From: Ligula intestinalis
Lineage: Eukaryota > Platyhelminthes > Cestoda > Diphyllobothriidea > Diphyllobothriidae
Reading direction: 5' to 3'
DNA: 64,000 nt
Assembly (NCBI GenBank): GCA_036362985.1
Contig: JAYGXS010000001.1
Coordinates: 75,582,319 to 75,646,318, forward strand
Shown here: positions 34,480 to 47,155 of the stretch, piece after piece
Numbering within the stretch: the first letter of the stretch is position 1
Layout of the letters: each line of letters opens with the position of its first letter
Position numbers and translations under genes: made by a program
The notes under the pieces: generated by a model
Databases searched by the model: none
What the model saw: the letters and a program-made list of their open reading frames with translations, nothing else
Told to the model about the DNA's origin: nothing

Positions 34480-37400
34480 AGTCCACATCAGTAATCCTGA
34501 CCCATTCTGCCATTTGTGTAGTTTGTTCCAGATATTAGCCCTTTTGAAGGAATGAGCATTTTGATAAACAGATATATGACTGAGTAAACTCCTTCGACTG
34601 AAATCCAGCAGGACAGCGTTTAGTAGAACTGAAGTAGGCTTAATGGTTGTGTCATTCTGGTTACTCTTCTTTGATTTACTCAAACAGGAGTATTCTGTGA
34701 GGTCGTGCAGGCCAGCATTTACAGTATAACCTGACACTGATCAAAATTGTGCGCACTTCTGGCTGGGGTGACTTTGTGCAGGAACGTGCAGTAACAGATC
34801 CGCGCGATCGACCATCTTTTCCAGATATGTGCGCGTGTGTGCACGGAAATTGGCCTGGGTGAATTAAAACAGATGACCGAGCGTCAAGTAAATGCCGAAA
34901 ACCTGTCGACTGCTGCACGCAGCTGCACGCTCGAGCAGCGTTTTCTACCCATGGGTGGGGGAGGACTTGGCAAGATGATTTATAGAAGATATGAGATTTA
35001 TCTGAAATTTCCCTGTCTTATCTACAACTATGCCGTTACCGCTATAAATCTGTGTAAGTATGCATTCTACCAGGCCAACAGTGCCCTCTAATTTCAAACC
35101 TGTCACTTTCAACATCTGGTGACTCCTTCTTGGCAACTTATTAGAATCGGCCGTCTGTTTCCCGTGATAGCAAGATGGGCAGCTTTTTGTTCACCAGAAT
35201 GGCCTCACGTGTTATGTGCAGTGGTGAGTTTTTAGTTGTCGCTTTGTAGATCGGTGCCCTCTAGATATGCCTCCTTTCTTCAGTGTCAAGTCTACAGGGG
35301 GAGCAGCTGCTTGCTATTCAGGTCTCGTGACAGTTTCGCCTGAATCGCTCATGCTAATTCATGAATACGTCTGTTCTTTGGCTCCAAGTCGGTCGACATA
35401 TAGAAATGGGATGGGGGAGAGAGGGGGCGTGCAGAACCGTAAGCGCTAGGAATAAAATGTCGTTAGTCCATGCAATAACCTTTTCCCTAACAATTCTGAC
35501 GCTTATTTTTTGTAGCCTCCAATTTACAGTGGCCGTTTTTCGATTTAAAGGCATAACTTGTGAATGAAACTGGGTAGTTGAGCATAAATGGCCGTCTTTA
35601 GTTATCGCACCTCAGTGCAAATCGTTGACGGATCATATTTATCCTCTCGAGCAGTAACTCCCTCCTTAGTTGCTATCCTGTGCCAGGATGCTTTATGACA
35701 CTTCATCCCAGTCCATATAGTGTCGGGCTTAGCAAAAGAGACCTGCTCGCTGTTTTGAGACCGTTCGATAATTATAATTTTAGCTTGGTTGCTCAGCTTA
35801 TCTAAGCAACAGGGCTAACCAGGTGGCCCACATAAAAAAACCCATAAAAGGACAGACTTTTGGGAAATTGGGAGTTGCTTTCTATCAGAGGAAATCTAAA
35901 AATCTCCTAAAATCCTCCTTATTGGTCTGTCCTCCTATAGGAACCTATTGCCTTTTGCTGCCACTCACATGCTCCCGCTTTTGCGCTAGAACGGAGTTCA
36001 AATGTTCAGTCGTGTTCCAGCCTTCAAGGCCTTTGACGAAGAAGTTCTTAGTTCGATCGCCACGGTGTCAGGCCACTCTTATATTTAATTCTAACTGGTC
36101 CAAAACACCCTTTTACAACCGCAAGGTTTTTTTAAAAGTATTGACATAGGAACCAATTCAACTGACGCTCAAGAAAACGCTCCCGGAACAAAACAATAGT
36201 GTTTTTCTTTGCGGCCGCATAATGAGCGATGCATTTTTATTTTTCAAGCCGCGGTGTGCTTAATCAATATGAGAACTTTGATGCCTGAAACAAGGTCATT
36301 CAATACACAGGGTTCTGACTTCTGAGAGTTCTTCCATTCTGTAATTTACAGACTGGTTACGTCTGTTAAAATCACCCATCCCCACTTCGTAGCTTGAAGA
36401 AACTAAATTACCCCCGATTTGCGCATGTCTCACACCATTCTACGGTTACCTAGTACAAAGTATTCTCGACAGAATCTAAAATGTCAGGAAAATAAAATTC
36501 TTGTTCCAATGATCGCATCTTCTTCCTTTTCAGAAATGCTATCATAGTAAGTAAACACCGTCCTGGAGGAGATAGCCAAACATTTTCTCATGAATCCGAA
36601 CTCCCGGAGCCCGTTCAAACTGTATATAGCAAACCACTGTCGAAGTTCTGATCAATGTCAAAAAAACACGTACAAATGCCACCGTGAAGCATGCAACGCA
36701 CATTTCAGCACTAGCCTTTTAAGGCATAAATTAAGTTTGCACCACATGACGCATTAAAACAGAGCACAGAGGTGCAGGACGCACGGTCTGTGCGTTCAAG
36801 AGGGTTGTGCGCTAAACACAACACCAGCAACCATGACATTCCAAAGGTCACGAATTCTGTAGAAAACGGCGAAAACACCCGAGACTGGCATGAGATCGGC
36901 GGATCGAGAGAGAGAGGCTCGAATCGCCACTGCCTGACAATGCGCATATGAGATGTGGTTCCTGGAAGGCGTGCGTGGGCGGAGGAACATGGGTAAAGGC
37001 TGGAAACGGCGCCATGGGAATGCGTGTAAACAATGTCGGAGATGACGTAAAGCAAGCCATTTTTAATATAAGTGGGATCAATTTCGGCTGATGACGTTTG
37101 TTTTTCAAAATGGGAAGGTAAACATATTTGAGAAAGACTGCACCAAACCCTGATCCTTAAAAGCGTTTCCTCAGAGTTTCTAATGAGCGACCATTAAAGA
37201 GATGATAAAAGGACGTCAGGCGATCGAACTAACAATCACATCTTACTTTCCACGAAAGGCAGGGCAGTAAGTAAGTCTGGACTGAAAACTGCTGAAAAAA
37301 TGCATTCTCAAGCCGGATAAGATATCCTCAGGCGATGATGTGCCAGTTCAGGTGCATAGTCGATACATTAAATAAAGCAAGGAGGGTAAATTTTGATGCT

Positions 37401-38494
37401 TAGACGCCAATTTTATCTAAGTTTCAGTTCTCTGGAGTTGTGTGACGTAATTATAGGCAGAACAAACACTTAAGAGAATTGAATACCTACGCTTCCAATT
37501 AACCGAATTAGCAGATGGAATTCACGGAGTTTGTGCTAATTGCTCAAATCCTTCCTCATACGGCACAGTTTTGCGCCAAAAATGGAACATGCGGGTTATA
37601 CAGACTAGACTGAATTGAACTGGACTGGACTTAAGTTAAATAAACATTTTACAGTTGGCATACTCTGCAACAACAACAACAACAACAACAAACATCGAAA
37701 GCCAGAAGCGGAACAGGAACTCGCGATAACGGCTTGATGCCTCAACTGAGCTACTGATTGTTTCGATGTACTTTGTAGGCTCAATGCGAATGCTGGCAGG
37801 CAGTGCGAGCGTAACAACGCCGTAATCGATAAAAACGGCTGACAGAATGAACTGCAGTTTTAAGTACGACAGGCTCGAAGTAGATGAAATGCCTATATTA
37901 TGTCAAATTGTATCTGGGCATTACCTATGCGAAATTTTTGTTAGAAGTTTTACTAGTATGATTAAAATTTTCAGCGAAACTCTCCACCCACCTATCCTAA
38001 TGAAGTTAAAGCATGAAGACGTGGCCTAAAATTGAATGTAATTAATCTAACTATCACGTGCTAGTAGGTAAGAAGGTACTGTACTTTTTGATTTTATGAC
38101 CTAACACCGAGGCAATGGGCTAAAATGGGATTGGTAGATTTGGTCACAGCGAAGTTGAACAGGAGGTTTTGTGAAAGAGTGTCACTTCGAATGAAAGCGA
38201 CTGCATTGTCATAGGAGCAGAAAGAATCTCGTTTATGGATACCGAAGAATACTAAAAGCAAATCGTCTGACCGCGGAAAAGTTCAGTTAAACGGCCATAA
38301 TGATTACTTGAGTAAAATACAAGTTGGAATCAGTAGGCAGAGTACGTAGGACATGCTCAAGTAAGTTAATGTCCCTCTTACTTATATCCGAAGAGAGGTG
38401 CTGTCGGAAAGATGAATTAAACTCTCTATCTTATGAAAAGTCAACCATCATGCTAAACTGAATTTTTGCTTCAACGAAGTTACCTAAGTCTAGT
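34480..38494. other. Non-coding stretch with a CAA microsatellite
   Basis: The longest gap without an assigned element. Frames reach 114 residues but none is recognised (35823-36149 plus strand, 36711-37055 minus strand). Confidence 0.45.
37668..37691 (+). repeat. (CAA)n microsatellite
   Basis: About eight CAA units. Confidence 0.95.
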
Positions 38495-38790
38495 TGAAAG
38501 ACTGATTATCGTACAGCCATATCTCAGGTTATTTCAATTACGTCAGGGTGCTGGTTGTTGATCAAACTCCTTTTCCACTGCCTGCAAAAAGGATATTCTG
38601 CGAAACTGGCTACTTAATAAGCATAAGTGTTCTCACTGATTCCCGATGCCCTTATAAACGCAAATATTTTTTTGAAAAACTACACAAAAATATTCTTTCT
38701 TGTACTCGTTTGGTAGCAAATTGCACCTTCTTAACATTTTATACTCGAAGAGAGTGTATATTTGGTTTTCAAAAAGTTGCTTTATAGGTA
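38495..38790 (+). repeat. Inverted-pair repeat, family D, arm 1L
   Basis: Contains GACTGATTATCGT, GGCTACTTAATAAGC, CTTATAAACGCAAATATT, CTTGTACTCGTTTGGTAGCA and TTTTATACTCGAAGAGAG. All have counterparts in the 61.1-kb arms in the same order. A 79-residue frame (38548-38787) spans most of it. Its last third resembles the conceptual translation of the other arms, but no known domain is seen. Confidence 0.65.
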
Positions 38791-38959
38791 AATAAGATTA
38801 GAATCTACCGGTCCTTATATTTGAATGCAAGGTTTGCCACCTACATGCTGCATACAACTTCTCTCTTAAGAAAATAAAAAAATTTCCCGACGCTATGAGG
38901 AGAGGCCAGATGGTGCTCATAACATTTCTCAATGGATGTGGATCAAGTTAAATATCTTA

Positions 38960-39150
38960 AAGGCAATGTATATTTGAATTTTTAAGGGCATTGGAACTCA
39001 ATGGAGAAGTTTATATTACTTAAGTGGACATTTTTACAGAATATAATGTTTGCGGGTGGTAAGAAGGGAGCTCGCTCAGATGCCGACGTCTTGAAAGAAC
39101 TGAAATATCTTGACGTTAACTTGCACGATAATCAGTACTAAAAGCGTACT
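38960..39150 (-). repeat. Inverted-pair repeat, family D, arm 1R
   Basis: On the minus strand it reads AGTACTGATTATCGTGCA, GTCCACTTAAGTAATAT and CCCTTAAAAATTCAAATAT. It pairs with 38495-38790 across a spacer of about 170 bp. Divergence is considerable. Confidence 0.55.
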
Positions 39151-39714
39151 TAAGTAATTTGTTCGAATAAAAAACACACTTCCGTTTTTCACTTGTCATT
39201 ATGAGACAAGGAAACTACTGTAGGTTAAGGATTATAAAAAAAAATAACATAAGGTATGTGGGAGAGTTCACGCAATTACAAAACGCCATGTTAAGAACCT
39301 CGGCCGAAGGAGAGATATGACCATTGAACATAATGGACCAGTTTTTAGAAGCTTGAAAAAGGTAATTGTATACGAAGGGACCCAGATTAACTGAACAGTA
39401 AAATAATACCGTGGTTTTAAAAGAAAGATAAGCAAGGAGTGGTACCAACAAAACCGCGGTCTAAAGTGAGCACTTCCAGCTTGTCCGTAATCGAATGGTC
39501 ATTCCAGGCCGACTCTCTGATATTTGAAGGCAGGTTAGTTACTCCGCGAAGATTCACCTTGTCTACGGGTGCATTTCCTAAGGCAGTCAACCCTAGGCAG
39601 TGTTGCTACAAGGCAAGATAAATTTTGCGATAAATGGTCGGCTTCCCTGTTGAACGAAACTCTTTTTAACTAAAAAAATGAACATCCTTTTACAAAACTT
39701 TCGACCAATTTGTG
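39151..39714. other. Non-coding stretch, nothing recognised
   Basis: Lies between two family D pairs. Confidence 0.45.
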
Positions 39715-39899
39715 TGTGAAATTACAATCAGTAACCAATCTCACGAAAGTTGAAGCGAAGTTCTGAAATTATTTACAACAAGGCAAGATTAAATAAGTAG
39801 GATTGCAATATCGATCGCCGCTCGGCATATGAACATAAGTTGCACGACACGCCGGGATGCCGGATTTTTAAGGTATTTCTTTCCAGTCACTTAGAAAAA

Positions 39900-40110
39900 A
39901 CCCATTCAGTAAAAACTGATAGCTTAGTTATTGTGCATATCTTTTATTGATTGATTTTAGGTGCACTCATAAATTCAAATCAAAATAGTCCTTCTTGTAC
40001 GCATTTAGCAGTATTTACTTTCGTCTTTAATGTTTTTACGCAGAGGGAGGGTATCGTCAGGCTTCAAAATATACTTAGGATTCATGAATTATTTGGAGTC
40101 CGATTTGCCC
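39900..40110 (+). repeat. Inverted-pair repeat, family D, arm 2L
   Basis: AACTGATAGCTTAGTTATTG, TTTATTGATTGATTTTAGG, CATAAATTCAAAT and TTCTTGTACGCATTTAGCAG follow the family D order. The 5' limit is unclear (between 39715 and 39900). Confidence 0.55.
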
Positions 40111-40384
40111 TTGTATTTGCGTTCTCACTCCACAAGTGATACGCTTTCCATGTAATGCAAAGTATACATTCCCTTATGCCACAAAGGAACGACCATATAG
40201 TGTTTATAAAATTGGACAATGAATACGGGCTATGTTGTATGCTTCATAAGGAGCATTAATAAACAAACAGATGTTATTCAACTTGAGAAGACACTTTATG
40301 GTCTTGAAAATCTCGTAATTAATTCATTCTTTAAGGCCTTAATATACCCTTCATTTGAGGATAACATTTGAAGAAGACCTGATT

Positions 40385-40505
40385 CCCAACAAAATGTGTA
40401 CAACAAAAATATTTTAATTCACGTTTTCTATAAAACTTTTTTGAATTAACGAGGGTATAAAAAATTAATATAGGAAAGGAATACTACTTAAGTGGTCATA
40501 TTCAT
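40385..40505 (-). repeat. Inverted-pair repeat, family D, arm 2R
   Basis: In plus-strand wording CACGTTTTCTATAAAACTTT, TTTGAATTAACGAGGG and ATACTACTTAAGTGGTCA match the right arm at 61.8-61.9 kb. It pairs with 39900-40110. Confidence 0.6.
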
Positions 40506-41429
40506 TGGGCGCTTGTTTGGCAGATGGCTCAAAAGGCTGACACTCACAAGCAAATACATATAATAATTTTGATCAAAGTTCACTCAGATCACTTGCGGAT
40601 TTTATATCCACTTCCCATCCATACAACGAGCTATGTTAATGAAATAATGGGAGTGAAAACCACCGGTATTCATAAAATCCAAAAAAACGAGGCAAAATGT
40701 GGATCTCAACCTCGATTTCACAAGTGTAATTGGGTTTTTTAAGTAAGTAAATGAGCAGCAACACACTGCAATATAGAAATCGACAACGGAGTTCAGTAAA
40801 CCTACATTATCGATTTCTGAGAAAATAATGAACGCGCAAATAATTTCAGGCAAAAGGGGACACCGGCTAAGCACAGGACGACTTAGTCACGCGTCAAGAA
40901 ACTGCCTTATTATACACAGGAGTTGTAAGAGGTTTTCCCTTGTTCACTTGACCCCAATGAAACCCACAGAATCCAGGCGAATATTCAACTTGATGTATCT
41001 CAGCTGAAAATTAATTACGGACGACCAAGATTTCTAAAGTTTTTTAAAATAATTATGTCGACGTCGACTGCAGCCAAATAGAAACTATTGGCGTATATGC
41101 ACAAATATTAAGTAGCTGTACAGAGACAGAATCCTAATTCTCCAATCCCCATTCATTTTGTGGCTCTACTTTTGATTCTTAAGGGCAAGTTTATATTGGA
41201 ACAAGACGACTCGAGGACCGAATTCCTCCGTGTTAGAGCGCAGTTGATAGAAGGCGATCCAAGCAGGTGACAAACTGAGCATCAAAGAGCATACATCTGT
41301 AGGATCTAGAGAACTTCGGGTTCAACAATATAGGATACAAAGTAATCCAGCCGGCTAGTAGATGATAGACGTATCCCAATGGTTATAAACTAGTTAATAA
41401 GATAAGGCATGGCAAGCCGGAGTATTATG
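40506..41429. other. Non-coding stretch, nothing recognised
   Basis: Contains the short palindrome GTCGACGTCGAC near 41058. Confidence 0.5.
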
Positions 41430-41700
41430 AATAATTTAATTAAGTGCTGAAGGAGCTGAGAATGAGTAATGGGTAATTGACTCCCAAACAAGTGCAGTCC
41501 AGTCATGAGCGGGCCGGGTCCAGAGCCGCAATCCGACAGTGAGGTCGCTGGGTCCGGGCGTCTGAGCGTAGGCAGTAATTACAATGAGTTCCTTTGTGAA
41601 TCGGCCTTGGGAGGTGATTGACCACTTAGGAAAGACAGAGGGTGAACACACGTCCGTGACCTTAACCGGAGGTTTGCCACCGTCTGGTGCGCACGTGCTG
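41430..41700 (+). repeat. Dispersed repeat R2, fragment (c)
   Basis: GCGTAGGCAGTAATTACAATGAG...CCTTTGTGAATCGGCCTTGGGAGGTGAT matches 32.40-32.46 kb with changes. Confidence 0.5.
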
Positions 41701-44179
41701 GTGGACACGAGAGACAGACATGCGGGAAATGCCCCAAAGGCAGACGAGGAAATCAACCGTGTGACTTCATGTATGGATTAAATTACGAGGTCGCTACACA
41801 CCTCTGCTCCGAGCAGAGATGGCTTTAGCAGATACTTCTAAAATAAAAATTCCCAAAATGACCCTGCAACACAATAAGATACAGACTCAAATGGTTGATT
41901 ACTGAGATAATCATAAAATAAATCCAATTAGAGCAGGTGGTTTATTTCTATTCGCTGAGAACTGTAAGCCAGTCCACTATCAGAGTGCATGAGAAGGGCG
42001 TTGACAGACGGCAATGTGCCATTTCAACCGGAGCGTAACGATTTTAAGCCATAAAACGCTAAATGACAGCCAGACGATCACGCCATAGATAGTGGCATTT
42101 CTGTCAGATAGGGGGTAATCTCGGTTCTGTGATATGAGAGTAAAATGTAACTTTTTGCTATTATGGCGACCATCGGTAACCGTCGCCTGGGAGCTGAAAT
42201 CGTGACAGTTTCTGCTTATGGAACACCCACACAGTTGTTCCGTCCTGAAGTGTACTCAATAGGCTGGCGTGCAGTACAGTAGGTGCACTATCTCATTAAA
42301 TCTAACGATTTTTATAAGTAACTCCCTCTTACTCAAACGCAGCCCAAGCTGTGGCCCCCAAAGTGTTACAGAAATAAAGTACTGATTATTCTTCATAAAA
42401 GGGCATATTATGATTTATGAAGGAATATAACGTTTTATAGAAACACCAGCTTTTTTAACAAAGTGGAAAATTCCGAAAAAGTGGAAATCGGGCGTACTAG
42501 GTAGAGGAAGCCCATTCATGCAAAACCACCGAGTAAATAAAGCAGCACGAATAAAATTACGTTGGAAAATAATCGCATTGTCAAGTTTTCGAATACATAT
42601 GCTTCCATATTACGTGCAATATAATGTATGGCTGTTACCGAAGAGCCTTAATTTCAAGTATGCATCCTAACACGTTTTCACGAGAACTGCTAGTTGCTTC
42701 TTCCGTTTATGCATCACTTGGCTGATTTTGGACTAAGGCAACCACGTTTTCACTTGATATGCCCCATTGTAAGATCACAGGATTAATATATTGGTTAAGC
42801 TCACTTGCGAACATGCCAGTCAGTGACTAAAAAAATTTAAATATAATTGTCGGGAACAATTGTAAACGTACCATTTTTTGTACACTAAGAGTTATTGCCT
42901 TCCGCCATATTTTGTAATTATTTCGCTACTTCTATTACGAAGAGGCGTAGATCTTCCTTGAAATTCTAATAAAGACTTTAAGATTATCACTGGGTTTAGT
43001 CAATTAACCATTAATAATGAGTATATTCTATGTGCTCACCAAAACCTTCAAAATAAGACATATCTTGAAAGTTTTTACATCAATAACCAGCTTTTAAACA
43101 TTTTTTCTCTAGCAGCTGTCTGCATGTGTCATAGTTTCAGAACCAACCAATCATGTGAACTCATTGCCGAGAAAAATGAACGTCCACTACAAAAGTCACA
43201 AATAAATATGCTCAAGATTGATTTCGAAAAATTCTGAAAAAAGTTAACCCTCGAAAACAAGCTTTACTTCTATATTTTGGCGCCTAATTTCTACCTACTT
43301 TAATTTTTTTGATGATTAAGTCAAGATCAGAATGGGAAATTTTGGCCAGTTTATTGATTCCCCAAAAATAATGGAAAATCTTCCGTTTATTTAATGACAG
43401 AACTAACCTTTCTATATAAATTGGAACAGTTTCCAGCATATTTAGTAAGTTCTAGGCTACGTTCTTCAATAACAAATAAAAAGCAGAGTAGCAATAAAAT
43501 CAACGGTGATTTTTGAGAAAACTGTATCGCAATATCACGTAAAAACTCACTCAAATGTGTGTTATCTCAACTGTCTTCATTTTTTATTGACTTTACAATC
43601 GATCTAATGAGTACATACAAATAAAGTCCGCATTTGCATTAATTGCCTGCAACCCTTTAAATATACAATATATATTTTGAATAAGGTTATAGCAAGCAAC
43701 AACTTTTAACATTTATTACTCATTTTTATGACACAAAACTTTGCAGATTTGCAAAATAATTTTTTTTAAAGTTCCTGCTCTTCATGAGTGTTCTATTACA
43801 GTGAAACATGCACTAACAAGAAATTATTTTCCGCAACCTCTAATAGCATAGGAAATTTCTCGGTTATCAACAAACGCTGAATTTCACACATTTTCGTCTG
43901 TATTTTCTTCGAGCATACTGAGCTGAACGGAAGTACATTCTATTAAACATCATTTTGCGCCTCACGTCAACCTAATGAACTAAATAATTAACCTCAAATG
44001 TGTGTAAAGTTCAGACATGTAATCTACTGTAAATTTTAATATTCTAGTTCACAGTCCACGGTTCAACTTATACACTGTTTACTTCAGGGTCCAACTGCAT
44101 CTGGGTGGAGTTTGGGTCGAGTGTGCCAACTACAGTAAGAAAAAAGCGAAAACGACCCCTTCAGTTTTTCTTTGGTCTT
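41701..44179. other. AT-rich non-coding stretch
   Basis: Long AT-rich run (most marked 42.4-44.1 kb) with no open frame of note and no recognised repeat. Confidence 0.5.
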
Positions 44180-44551
44180 TGAAATATTATTTTCGTGGAA
44201 TAAATTTGAAAAAGACAAAGGCAACGAAAAGTCCGAAACTCATGATGTGTTAAAATCTCCTGGCCTCTTATTCAACGGCCTACAATCATTGCCTATTAAT
44301 AAGATCAAACGTAATGGGTAAATAACAGTCGATTATGCTTATCTGAAATACGAGAGAGCATGCAGTGAGGGAGTTGGACGTTTTCTAATGGGTTGTGGGT
44401 GGGTGAAGCCTGAGTCCGACTGCACAGACTGTCACTTGAGAGGAGCGAAAGGACGGGATGGGGGGATGGGTTTATTTATGCCAGCAACCTTTATCACAAC
44501 GATGCAAGGTTGGTCACGTGATATAATTGCTCTCACAAATTCTGATTTCGC
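44180..44551 (+). repeat. Dispersed repeat R1, copy 2
   Basis: Direct-orientation partner of 10241-10660. It keeps GTGGAATAAATTTGAAAAAG, CTATTAATAAGATCAAA and GGTTGGTCACGTGATA. It is about 50 bp shorter than copy 1. Confidence 0.65.
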
Positions 44552-44951
44552 AGAATTTGCCTCAAAGCGGTTTATGCTGGTCTTTTGTCTTTGACCTATT
44601 TGTCGACATGTTATAGGATGTTCCTTCGATGTAAAGATTGGAGAAGACCTGTTAAAGGCAAAGAAGACGAACCGGCTACCAACTAACTGGGTTTATGGGA
44701 CTGGGTTTTCCGACTTCCATAAGACCACTACCTGATCCAGGGGTACAGATTAGATAAGGAGTCCTGGTTAAAGCTAGCTTATGGAAGCCCCTGAGTTTAC
44801 TATGCATAGCTAACTACTATATATTTTAAAGGTCTGTTCTGGTTTATTAGTTCAAAACTGTGGGGAGTAAACCTGCACGTGTTAACTACTACAATCATAT
44901 AACTACATGCGCACTGATGTTTTATCGTGTTTTTTTTATTAAACTTCCTTT

Positions 44952-45019
44952 TCAGAAGATAAATTGGTGACCATACGTTTGTTTTCGATAAATTCTCGTC
45001 AGGCCTTTGCATTTATATG
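44952..45019 (+). repeat. Short dispersed repeat R4, copy 1
   Basis: TCAGAAGATAAATTGGTGACCATACG then TTTGTTTTCGATAAATTCTCGTCAGGCCTTTGCATTTAT is matched by 63308-63371 at roughly 80% identity. Confidence 0.6.
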
Positions 45020-45035
45020 GTATAAATAAACTATG

Positions 45036-45078
45036 GTGGGGAGGAGGGGGGAGGAATGGGGGGTGGGGGGGAGTTGGG
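45036..45078 (+). repeat. G-rich tract with quadruplex potential
   Basis: More than four G-runs of four or more bases lie within about 40 bp on the plus strand, broken only by A, T or GT. That fits the G-quadruplex pattern. A second G9 run lies near 47899, and others near 55288, 56079 and 62642. Confidence 0.6.
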
Positions 45079-45079
45079 G

Positions 45080-45544
45080 GAGTTGAGATCAGAGTGTCAA
45101 TGTCTAGACGGCCCGGCGTCCAAGACCGTCGATAGGGTGTACGTGGCTGGACTTGGGACTTGGTCGTCTCTGCGGGGGCCCGTTTCCGAGGTCATGTTAC
45201 CTAGTTTCGCCTATGGCAACTGGGGCACCGGGACGAAATTTTTTTGGGCACATAGCAGTGGTCTGCGTATGAATAGTAGGACTGAAGCCTACCAACTCTG
45301 GTGTGATAAACGCGTAATATTTATAAACGGCCAACAGGCAGCTAGGAAGATATATTGAATTACTACTATAGACTATAATTGGGCTTTCAGTTAGTCCCTG
45401 TGCTGTCTGTTTTGGTAGACAGACGCTCACCGATCGGTTTTAGGATTCATTCGTCCCGTTGTGTCTTGGGGCTCTTTTACCAGTCCCGCCAGCATCCGCA
45501 CAGCAGCTAAGGATATAAGCAGAATGACATTACCACCTCGGAGA
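45080..45544. other. Non-coding stretch, nothing recognised
   Basis: A 100-residue plus-strand frame (45056-45358) begins inside the G-rich tract and is unrecognised. Confidence 0.4.
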
Positions 45545-45650
45545 TCGCTTCTCCTGGGGTTAAGTATGGGTGGTTTATGACTATTAATAAGCCACAAATG
45601 GCCATTCCGGTCTCCACTGCCTTTGCCATTAATACCATAACGTATTGTTA
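45545..45650 (+). mobile_element. S1 SINE, 5'-truncated tail
   Basis: GGTGGTTTATGACTATTAAT, AAGCCACAAATGGCCATTCC then CTGCCTTTGCC: S1 body and tail on the plus strand without the head. Confidence 0.65.
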
Positions 45651-46858
45651 TTTAACTACCATTTTTAACCCCCTTAGGCCGTTTTCGAATTGAAAACTTT
45701 ACTTTAATAGTAGGCAATGACCGTACATATTTGAATAAACGATAGGTAAAGTTTATGATTTCATAAATTCTGCACATTTCTTTGTCTTTTCCTTGGTTTT
45801 TATCAGCACTACGCCACGAGGAACCATGCTGTTCACCATAACTGTAACCAGTGCTACTGTCTACTTATTGTGGGCACTGAAGCTCACTGGTATTGACTAA
45901 AATAGCTAAATATGCCTTCAGACAGGAACAAGAACTATCTAATTTTGACTGCAGAGCTAACTGGCAAGAAAGAGTTGCACGAGGCTGTTTCGTTTCAGTA
46001 ACCTTCTGGCTTTTTTTGAAGCAGCATTCCAGCTACTGGCATAAATCTCAAACGGGAAATGTGCGCACTCATTTTGCCTGTATTTCAAGTTAACTTTGGG
46101 GCTTCATTTCATAGAAAATGCACACAAAACGCCTGCTTGCGTTCAGTTTGTAACAAATATTTTCACCATCAGAGTTTGCACCCGGAGTAAAGGCAGGAGT
46201 CAGCCCTAACAAGGCGCGTGTTTCTGAGAAAGCTCGAGATGCTCGCACCATTATTGACGCAGTTCAACATTCGCCTATTTCTAATGGCTACCTTAAAAGT
46301 ACAAATTCCGATCCATATCGATCGCAAATGGGTAAATTTGAAAGGTGTCTTCACAGAAACACGAAGAGCCAAATGAATTCGTTTTCAGAGGAAAAAAGTA
46401 TAATCTACCTAGTACGTCCTAAGAACGATTGAAAACACACTTGCTGTGCTACAATATGCATAAATTTTAGCATCTTTCAACGCTGAAATTTCTTTGCCCA
46501 AAGTGCAGCATCCTAGTCTCACTTCTGCATTGAAAAGGGAGTTTATATGCCGAGGAAACTGGGATTACCACTGAAAAGCCAAACCCCTCTTAGCTGCATC
46601 ACGAAATGGCACAAGGTCGATTTATCACGCATGGCTGGGATTTTAACAGGGGAATAATAAAGGGAAGGTTGTTTTGCTCCCAAAGAATCTAACCTCCATG
46701 TGCTTAACCTTTCTGAGATGTCTGTTTCATAGTATGTAGTATTATGAGTAATATATGTGCTTCGCCGATCTTGTCGACAAATAATTAAGTTCCTCCTTGC
46801 CCAGGAGCTCACAATTAGAGCCCGCCAGACCATCACAAATTGACTATGGTGATATGAT
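45651..46858. other. Non-coding stretch, nothing recognised
   Basis: Only short frames. Confidence 0.5.
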
Positions 46859-47017
46859 GGAATGGATCCGACAAAGCAAACGGAGACGGGAATGGCCATT
46901 TCTGGCTTGTTAGCCGTCATCAACCAGCCCTACCCAATCTCAAGGGTTAGAATCCCCGAGATTCGAGCCCGGGACCTTTGGGCATTGAATTTAATACTCT
47001 AACACGGCACCACGAGC
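46859..47017 (-). mobile_element. S1 SINE, left arm of a head-to-head dimer
   Basis: On the minus strand the head starts at 47017 (GCTCGTGGTGCCGTGTTAGAG). The B-box lies in GGGCTCGAATCTCGGG, and the tail ends near 46880 (AGAAATGGCCATTCCCGTC). The B-box arm has a perfect stem. A nearly identical copy starts 24 bp away on the other strand. Confidence 0.8.
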
Positions 47018-47041
47018 TTGATCTTAGTTGACAAAGCAGCG

Positions 47042-47155
47042 AGCCCGTGGTGCCGTGTTAGAGTATTAAACTCAATTACCAAAGGTCCCGGGCTCGAATC
47101 TCGGGGGTTCCAACTCTTGAGATTGGGTATGGCTGGTTGATGACGGTTGATGACG
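47042..47155 (+). mobile_element. S1 SINE, right arm of a head-to-head dimer
   Basis: Same head and body as 46859-47017 in the opposite orientation (GCCCGTGGTGCCGTGTTAGAG, then GGGCTCGAATCTCGGGGG). The body ends after a repeated GTTGATGACG. The AGAAATGGCCATTTC tail is missing, so this copy is 3'-truncated. Confidence 0.8.
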
